From Actinomycetota bacterium (GTDB lineage: Bacteria; Actinomycetota; Actinomycetes; Nanopelagicales; Nanopelagicaceae): a DNA stretch of 9,751 nt. The stretch spans positions 1-9,751 of the forward strand of contig WLCS01000026.1 of assembly GCA_009705185.1 (NCBI GenBank), in the 5' to 3' direction. Of the stretch, positions 5,878-9,751 are shown piece after piece (the stretch's first letter is position 1; each line of letters starts with the position of its first letter). The position numbers and the translations under genes are program-made. The notes below the pieces were generated by a model. That model was not told where the DNA came from. It did not search any database and saw only the letters and a list, made by a program, of their open reading frames with translations.

Positions 5878-6981
5878 TTAGAGGGACGGCGCTGAACCTA
5901 AAGTGACCTTAAACGTCTTTGTCCCACCCGTTGGAAGATCGACGACAACAGAAACCACTGAGCCAGGGATATACGAACGAATTTTCACGATGGCTGAATC
6001 TGTATTGACTACTTTGACTCCGTCGATGCTCTTGATAATTGCGTTCACTGGAATGCCGGCTTTGTCTGCACCTTCACCTGGACTTAGCTTAAATATTTTC
6101 GCACCAATGCCTGTGTAAGTGTTGTCAAAGAAAACGCCCAGTACGGGTCGCGTTGACTTTCCAGTCGAAATAATTTCATCAATCACGCGCTTGGCTTCAT
6201 TGATCGGAATCGAGAAACCAAGTCCGATACTGCCGCTGGTTGATCCAGATGACAGCGTTGCAATAGCGGAGTTAACACCGATGAGGCGGCCTGAAGAATC
6301 TACAAGCGCACCGCCAGAATTTCCTGGATTGATTGCTGCATCCGTTTGAATTGCATTTACATACGATTGTGCATCAACTGTGCCAGTTGAAACTGGACGA
6401 TTGAGTGCAGAGATAATTCCACTAGTTACTGTGCTGGCTAATCCGAGTGGTGAACCAATTGCCAATACCGGATCGCCCACGCTTACTTTAGAAGAATCTC
6501 CCAAGGTGATAGCAGGGAGATTTCCGATAGAAATTTGCAAAACTGCGATGTCGTAACCAGGATCGCGTCCAATAATTTTGGCTGTGTATTGCTCACCATT
6601 TGTTAATTCGACTTTGATTGTGCCAGCAGATGCTGCAGCTTCAATGACGTGGTTATTGGTAATGATGTAACTAGAGGATGAAGAACTCTTATAAATCGAA
6701 CCAGAGCCGGTTCCACCACCACTTGAAGTTGTCACTGAAATTGAAACTACTGAAGGTGTCACCAGAGAGGAAATAGCTTTGGTGTTCATGCCACTTCCGC
6801 CAATTTCGACAAGAGTTCTTGAGGATGAACATGTGCCATTGGGTGATAAGAAAAGCGCTTGCGTGCGATTGTCAGCACATGCTTTGATAACACTGGTGTT
6901 TGTAGATGTTGCAGCCGTTGCTATTCCACCAGCCGCTACTGCCCCAACGAGAAATGCCCCAATAACTTTTGCGTTTTTCAT
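5878..6981 (-). CDS. HtrA/DegP-like secreted or membrane-anchored serine protease (S1C) with one PDZ domain
   Basis: The 367-residue protein starts with a short basic end and a hydrophobic stretch (KVIGAFLVGAVAAGGIATAA, 5-24), either a cleaved signal peptide or an N-terminal anchor, so the protease acts outside the cytoplasm. Residues 32-60 (KACADNRTQALFLSPNGTC) carry a Cys pair (C35/C51) resembling a short motif found after signal peptides of other actinobacterial secreted proteins. The trypsin-like domain spans about 66-275 with an intact triad: H111 in ITNNHVIE, D144 in GYDIAVL and S222 in NPGNSGGA. A Gly/Ser-rich loop (88-104) precedes the His strand. A PDZ domain covers about 278-362 (LGVFFDN, then 'GADKAGI', 'IIKSIDGVKV'). 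HtrA proteases degrade misfolded envelope proteins. It follows the DoxX-Rieske gene by 56 bases in the same direction and could be cotranscribed. DegP, DegQ and DegS types cannot be distinguished; the single PDZ is usual for actinobacterial PepD/HtrA forms. Confidence 0.92.
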   Translation of the reverse strand: MKNAKVIGAFLVGAVAAGGIATAATSTNTSVIKACADNRTQALFLSPNGTCSSSRTLVEIGGSGMNTKAISSLVTPSVVSISVTTSSGGGTGSGSIYKSSSSSSYIITNNHVIEAAASAGTIKVELTNGEQYTAKIIGRDPGYDIAVLQISIGNLPAITLGDSSKVSVGDPVLAIGSPLGLASTVTSGIISALNRPVSTGTVDAQSYVNAIQTDAAINPGNSGGALVDSSGRLIGVNSAIATLSSGSTSGSIGLGFSIPINEAKRVIDEIISTGKSTRPVLGVFFDNTYTGIGAKIFKLSPGEGADKAGIPVNAIIKSIDGVKVVNTDSAIVKIRSYIPGSVVSVVVDLPTGGTKTFKVTLGSAPSL

Positions 6982-6999
6982 ATCTTTATCGTGCCTTAC

Positions 7000-7017
7000 T
7001 TTCCTGAGTATTTCCTG
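7000..7017 (-). repeat. Tandem CAGGAAA direct repeat upstream of the HtrA-like gene
   Basis: On the - strand CAGGAAA occurs twice (7017-7011 and 7006-7000) with the units 11 bases apart, about one helical turn, separated by TACT. It lies 19-36 bases before the protease ATG. One-turn spacing fits a tandem binding site for a regulator; function is inference, and no firm promoter was recognised here. Confidence 0.3.
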
Positions 7018-7037
7018 TTACAAAAATGGGAAAAACT

Positions 7038-7937
7038 TTAGGCTTCTACTACCCACGCACCGCTTACAGCAACCTTTACTGAGGCGAGCGGAGTCTTCGT
7101 AGGACCTGTAACAGCTTTGCCGTTACTAAAGGGATCGAATTGAGCTCCGTGACATGGGCACACTAATTTCTTAGCTGCGCTCTTATAAGCAACCGTACAA
7201 CCTTGGTGAGTACAAATTGCAGAATATGCAAATACGCCAGTCTTAGTTCTAAAGAGAACAGATGGGGTGCCCTTGGAAGAGTGAACGAAGTTATGTGTTG
7301 CCCCAACTGGCAGATCGGCTAATTTAATAATCTGCTTTCCGGTTGCCTTCGCAGAACTTTTTGTAGAAGTTGATGCCGATGATTTAGGTAGAGCTTTTCC
7401 TGCAAAGGATGCTGCTATTGCCAGTGCGCCGACAATTCCGGTGCGAATAACACTGCGTCGCTGAAAATTAGTTGATGGCATGCGTCGATTTCCATTCATA
7501 AGTAAGAGGTAGGTTAGCCACAATATTGCGTACGCGCTATCGCTGGCCAAGAAGTATGGAGATGTGTGGAAAGAACTAGAGAGCCACAATCCTGTCGCCA
7601 TCGCAAAGCCACCGAATGCAGCAGATGTTGGTGCAACCGAAAGAAGTGTTGCGATTCCAATAGCAAATTCTGAAACCATGACAAACATTCCAACTTGGGT
7701 TGCATGTTCAATTGTGTGATTAAGTAAGAAACCAATTGGCGAACTTTGCGCAAAAGCGGCTAGCTGCGAACCAATAAATGTTGGCTCCCCTTTGGTGAGA
7801 AATCCTGGATCAGTGGCTTTATCCCACCCGGCATAAATCCAGGTGACTGAGAGAAAAAGTCGTAAAACCCTTTGTGCTTGAGATTGGGAGCGCCATGATG
7901 TGACGGTGCCTCGAGAAATGCTTTGGAGTGCGTTCAT
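7038..7937 (-). CDS. DoxX-like membrane protein fused to a C-terminal Rieske [2Fe-2S] domain
   Basis: With the ATG at 7937 the protein has 299 residues. Residues about 24-150 form a DoxX/DoxD-type four-helix membrane domain (VLRLFLSVTWIYAGWDKATD at the start is characteristic; further helices near 82-100, 104-122 and 135-148). A basic link with paired arginines (NFQRRSVIRTG, R160/R161) leads into a fifth hydrophobic segment, IVGALAIAASFAG, resembling an internal twin-arginine signal-anchor. After a Ser/Lys/Thr-rich linker, a Rieske domain (about 205-299) has C242-T-H244-x-G-C247 and C260-P-C262-H263: the 2Fe-2S ligands would be C242, H244, C260 and H263, and C247/C262 the disulfide. It is likely an electron carrier facing outside. 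An upstream TTG (7958) would add 7 residues but would overlap a TACTCT -10-like hexamer, so the ATG is preferred. The redox partner is unknown. Confidence 0.88.
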   Translation of the reverse strand: MNALQSISRGTVTSWRSQSQAQRVLRLFLSVTWIYAGWDKATDPGFLTKGEPTFIGSQLAAFAQSSPIGFLLNHTIEHATQVGMFVMVSEFAIGIATLLSVAPTSAAFGGFAMATGLWLSSSFHTSPYFLASDSAYAILWLTYLLLMNGNRRMPSTNFQRRSVIRTGIVGALAIAASFAGKALPKSSASTSTKSSAKATGKQIIKLADLPVGATHNFVHSSKGTPSVLFRTKTGVFAYSAICTHQGCTVAYKSAAKKLVCPCHGAQFDPFSNGKAVTGPTKTPLASVKVAVSGAWVVEA

Positions 7938-7944
7938 AAGTAAA

Positions 7945-7950
7945 AGAGTA
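7945..7950 (-). promoter_or_regulatory. Putative -10 element of the DoxX-Rieske gene
   Basis: On the - strand TACTCT (7950 to 7945) lies 7 bases before the ATG at 7937, implying a leaderless transcript. The same hexamer precedes the regulator gene at 995. No clear -35 is seen. Confidence 0.35.
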
Positions 7951-8001
7951 TGTTGCAAGGCTGAGAAATTGGTGAAGACGCCCGTTGAATCAGATGAGAT
8001 A

Positions 8002-8076
8002 TGGCTCCCTGACTTGGATTCGAACCAAGAACCTGTCGATTAACAGTCGACTGCTCTGCCGTTGAGCTATCAGGGA
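8002..8076 (-). tRNA. tRNA-Asn (anticodon GTT)
   Basis: Read on the - strand, the acceptor arms TCCCTGA (5') and TCAGGGA (3') pair over 7 bp. The D arm is GCTC/GAGC with a GG-containing loop. The anticodon stem GTCGA/TCGAC encloses CTGTTAA, giving anticodon GTT. A 5-base variable loop and the T arm CTTGG-TTCGAAT-CCAAG follow. The discriminator is G (8005) and the CCA end is encoded (8004-8002). The body is 72 bases plus CCA. It lies between dnaG and the DoxX-Rieske gene, all on the - strand. Confidence 0.97.
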
Positions 8077-8088
8077 TTGCGAGTGCTG

Positions 8089-8117
8089 ACTCTACCGCAG
8101 TGGGTAATTCTTAACAA
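8089..8117 (-). promoter_or_regulatory. Promoter of tRNA-Asn
   Basis: On the - strand TTGTTA (8117 to 8112) and TAGAGT (8094 to 8089) are separated by 17 bases, a normal -35/-10 arrangement. Initiation would fall near 8082, about 6 bases before the mature 5' end at 8076. This gives the tRNA its own start even if dnaG transcription continues through the region. Confidence 0.6.
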
Positions 8118-8137
8118 AATTAAGCGAAAAAGCCCTG

Positions 8138-9751
8138 TTATAGCGAACCAATTGAAAGTTCATGAAGTCCGCGCTTTTGGGTTTCAAGAGCAACTAAATC
8201 TGTAAAGGCTGCGTTGTATTGCTCTTCATTTTCGACAGGATTAAGGCGCTGAAGACTTGATTTGAGATCTGCAATCTTTCGACTGACGAGTACTTCTCGC
8301 AATCTGGCGACAATGCTAGACACATATTTTTCAGATACTGCCCCGTCGGTACGTACCGGTTCTACAGAAAGTTCTGTGAAGAGTTGTTTCATTCGATCAT
8401 CAGTAACTTTTTCAAGTGCAAGAGGCTCTGTTCCGAATGAATCTAGTACGCGACGTAATTCGCGATAAGCAGGATGAGTGAAAGCTTCATCTTCAAGAGT
8501 TGACCAACCGAAAACTAAGCCAGGCATTTGCAATTTCGCTTTAAGAACTTCGCGTTCAAGCATCAGAGTTGGCTCATTTGGGTTCGGGCGCCATGCTGTA
8601 TCGGATGTTTGTTCATCCACCGCAGGCTGTTGTTGCACAACTTTTTTGAGCGCAGCATTTACTGCCGCAGTAACAACTTCGGTCTCAGTGCCGAGCCATC
8701 CTGAGAGAGACTTTATATATTCAGGTCGAAGTGATTTGTCGCGAATCGCTGCCACCAATGGCGCAGCAGTATTAAGTGCGTTAACGCGGCCTTCGGCAGT
8801 CGCCAAGTTATGCTTTTTAAGTTCTGTGCGGATAGCAAATTCAAAGAGCGGTACTCGTTTAGCAATCAAATCGCGGAGAGCCAAATCGCCTTTATTCTGT
8901 CTTAAGTCGCATGGGTCGAGCCCATCTGGTTCAACTGCAACAAATGTTTGAGTCACAAACTTCTGATCATCGCCAAATGCTTTCATTGCTGCTTTTTGCC
9001 CCGCAGCATCACCATCGAATGTGAAAATAACTTCTCCGCGGAATGCATCGGCATCCATGAGTAAGCGTCTAATAATTCGAATGTGGTCATCACCGAAAGC
9101 GGTTCCGCACGTTGCAACAGCTGTTGTTATTCCAGCTAAATGACATGCCATGACATCGGTGTAGCCCTCGACCACAACCACTTGTCGATTTTTAGCAATA
9201 TCTTTCTTTGCCATATCTAATCCGTAGAGAACTTGGCTCTTCTTATAGATCGGAGTCTCGGATGTATTGAGATATTTAGGACCTTGATCTTCTTCATCGC
9301 TTGCGAGTTTTCTAGCGCCAAAACCAACAATGTCCCCAGAAATATCTTTAATCGGCCACATGACGCGGTTTCTAAATTTATCGATTGGCCCACGTTCGCC
9401 CATCTTTGAAAGGCCAGCTTCTTCAAGTTCATCAATTGTGTAACCAGCTGCGCGTAAATGTTTGGTTAATGAATCCCAACTATTAGGTGCGTAGCCAACT
9501 CCGAATGAATCACATGCAGCTTTATCGAAACCGCGCTTGGTCAATAAATCGCGACCATGCGCTGCATCAGGTGATGTATTGAGCAAATCTTGATAGAACT
9601 TTGCAGCTTCCAAATTTGCAGCATAAAGGCGTGATCGCTTTGATGTTGGCTGAGTTGGGCCACCTTCTTCATAGCGAAGTGTGTAACCGATTTGCGAAGC
9701 AAGTCGCTCAATAGTTTCAGTAAAACTCAAATGATCGGTCTTCATCATAAA
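8138..9751 (-). CDS. dnaG: DNA primase DnaG (partial; N-terminal zinc-binding domain lies beyond the window)
   Basis: Primase makes the RNA primers for replication with the DnaB helicase. The reading frame stays open to the window edge; the first visible residues FMMKTDHLSF match the 'FLMKIDHLSF' region that normally follows the zinc ribbon, so roughly 90-100 N-terminal residues are missing and the ATG at 9748 is internal. Numbering from that Met: the catalytic core has RNRVMWPI (126-133), GFGARKL (142-148), the TOPRIM acidic motif VEGYTDVM (E194, D198) and FDGDAAGQKAA (D245, D247), with DGLDPCDL (275-282) beyond. Residues about 300-536 are the helical, helicase-binding region, ending ELSIGSL before TAA (8138-8140). 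The catalytic acidic residues are all present. tRNA-Asn follows 61 bases downstream. No hairpin terminator was recognised between them. Confidence 0.96.
   Translation of the reverse strand, partial: FMMKTDHLSFTETIERLASQIGYTLRYEEGGPTQPTSKRSRLYAANLEAAKFYQDLLNTSPDAAHGRDLLTKRGFDKAACDSFGVGYAPNSWDSLTKHLRAAGYTIDELEEAGLSKMGERGPIDKFRNRVMWPIKDISGDIVGFGARKLASDEEDQGPKYLNTSETPIYKKSQVLYGLDMAKKDIAKNRQVVVVEGYTDVMACHLAGITTAVATCGTAFGDDHIRIIRRLLMDADAFRGEVIFTFDGDAAGQKAAMKAFGDDQKFVTQTFVAVEPDGLDPCDLRQNKGDLALRDLIAKRVPLFEFAIRTELKKHNLATAEGRVNALNTAAPLVAAIRDKSLRPEYIKSLSGWLGTETEVVTAAVNAALKKVVQQQPAVDEQTSDTAWRPNPNEPTLMLEREVLKAKLQMPGLVFGWSTLEDEAFTHPAYRELRRVLDSFGTEPLALEKVTDDRMKQLFTELSVEPVRTDGAVSEKYVSSIVARLREVLVSRKIADLKSSLQRLNPVENEEQYNAAFTDLVALETQKRGLHELSIGSL

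Noticed and set aside
6670..6700. Serine run (SSSSSS) in the protease as a repeat or frameshift scar
   Set aside because: The reading frame and the flanking protease motifs are intact; it is ordinary low-complexity loop sequence.
7956..7958. TTG start for the DoxX-Rieske gene
   Set aside because: It lies upstream of a TACTCT -10-like hexamer and adds only seven residues outside the conserved domain; the ATG at 7937 fits better.
8118..8137. T-rich stretch after the dnaG stop (GGGCTTTTT on the - strand) as a terminator
   Set aside because: No matching stem was found immediately before the T-run.
8478..8951. 157-residue open frame on the + strand opposite dnaG
   Set aside because: It is antisense to a strongly conserved dnaG region, is rich in Ser/Arg/Thr with no recognisable motif, and is a shadow of the real frame.
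9746..9748. ATG at the window end as the dnaG start
   Set aside because: The frame continues to the window edge and the visible sequence begins in the region after the zinc ribbon, so this Met is internal and the gene is cut by the window, not truncated.
1..9751. Mobile elements, CRISPR array, toxin-antitoxin or defence genes
   Set aside because: No transposase, integrase, spaced repeats or paired small toxin genes are visible; the genes are mainly housekeeping or envelope-related.

Overview
The window reads as chromosomal DNA from a moderately low-GC actinobacterium. GalT, the DnaX-like C-terminal fragment, the GH25 lysozyme and DnaG look actinobacterial, while codon use is AT-leaning and gene spacing is very tight. 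A streamlined freshwater lineage (acI / Nanopelagicales type) is the best guess. This rests on gene character, not on a database match. There are no mobile elements, CRISPR arrays or stretches over 300 bases without a gene; the longest gene-free gaps are about 60 bases, so nearly all of the sequence is coding.

Left part, + strand (1-3282): the C-terminal tail of an OmpR-type response regulator; a stand-alone NAD(P)H-hydrate dehydratase (NnrD); a LuxR/NarL-type regulator whose receiver has Asn where the phosphorylated Asp should be; an 89-residue protein resembling only the C-terminal domain of actinobacterial DnaX; and, overlapping it by 4 bases, a secreted GH25 lysozyme with a C-terminal beta-rich domain and a Pro/Lys-rich tail.

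Middle, + strand (3325-5575): galT and galK overlap by 14 bases and form a Leloir-pathway unit for galactose use. galK converts galactose to galactose-1-phosphate and galT exchanges it with UDP-glucose. No galE is present here.

Right part, - strand (5582-9751): reading in the transcribed direction, partial dnaG (its N-terminal zinc-finger part lies beyond the window), tRNA-Asn(GTT) with a clear promoter, a DoxX-Rieske fusion membrane protein, an HtrA-like serine protease with PDZ domain, and a small single-ACT-domain protein converging on galK. An 18-bp-arm inverted repeat lies between the protease gene and the ACT gene.

Several genes start within a few bases of a TANNNT -10-like hexamer and lack a Shine-Dalgarno sequence, which suggests leaderless or near-leaderless transcripts. 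I see no coherent multi-gene novel system. The points most worth a second look are the DoxX-Rieske fusion, the Asp-less receiver regulator, the detached DnaX-C-like protein coupled to a lysozyme gene, and the large dyad at the ACT gene start.
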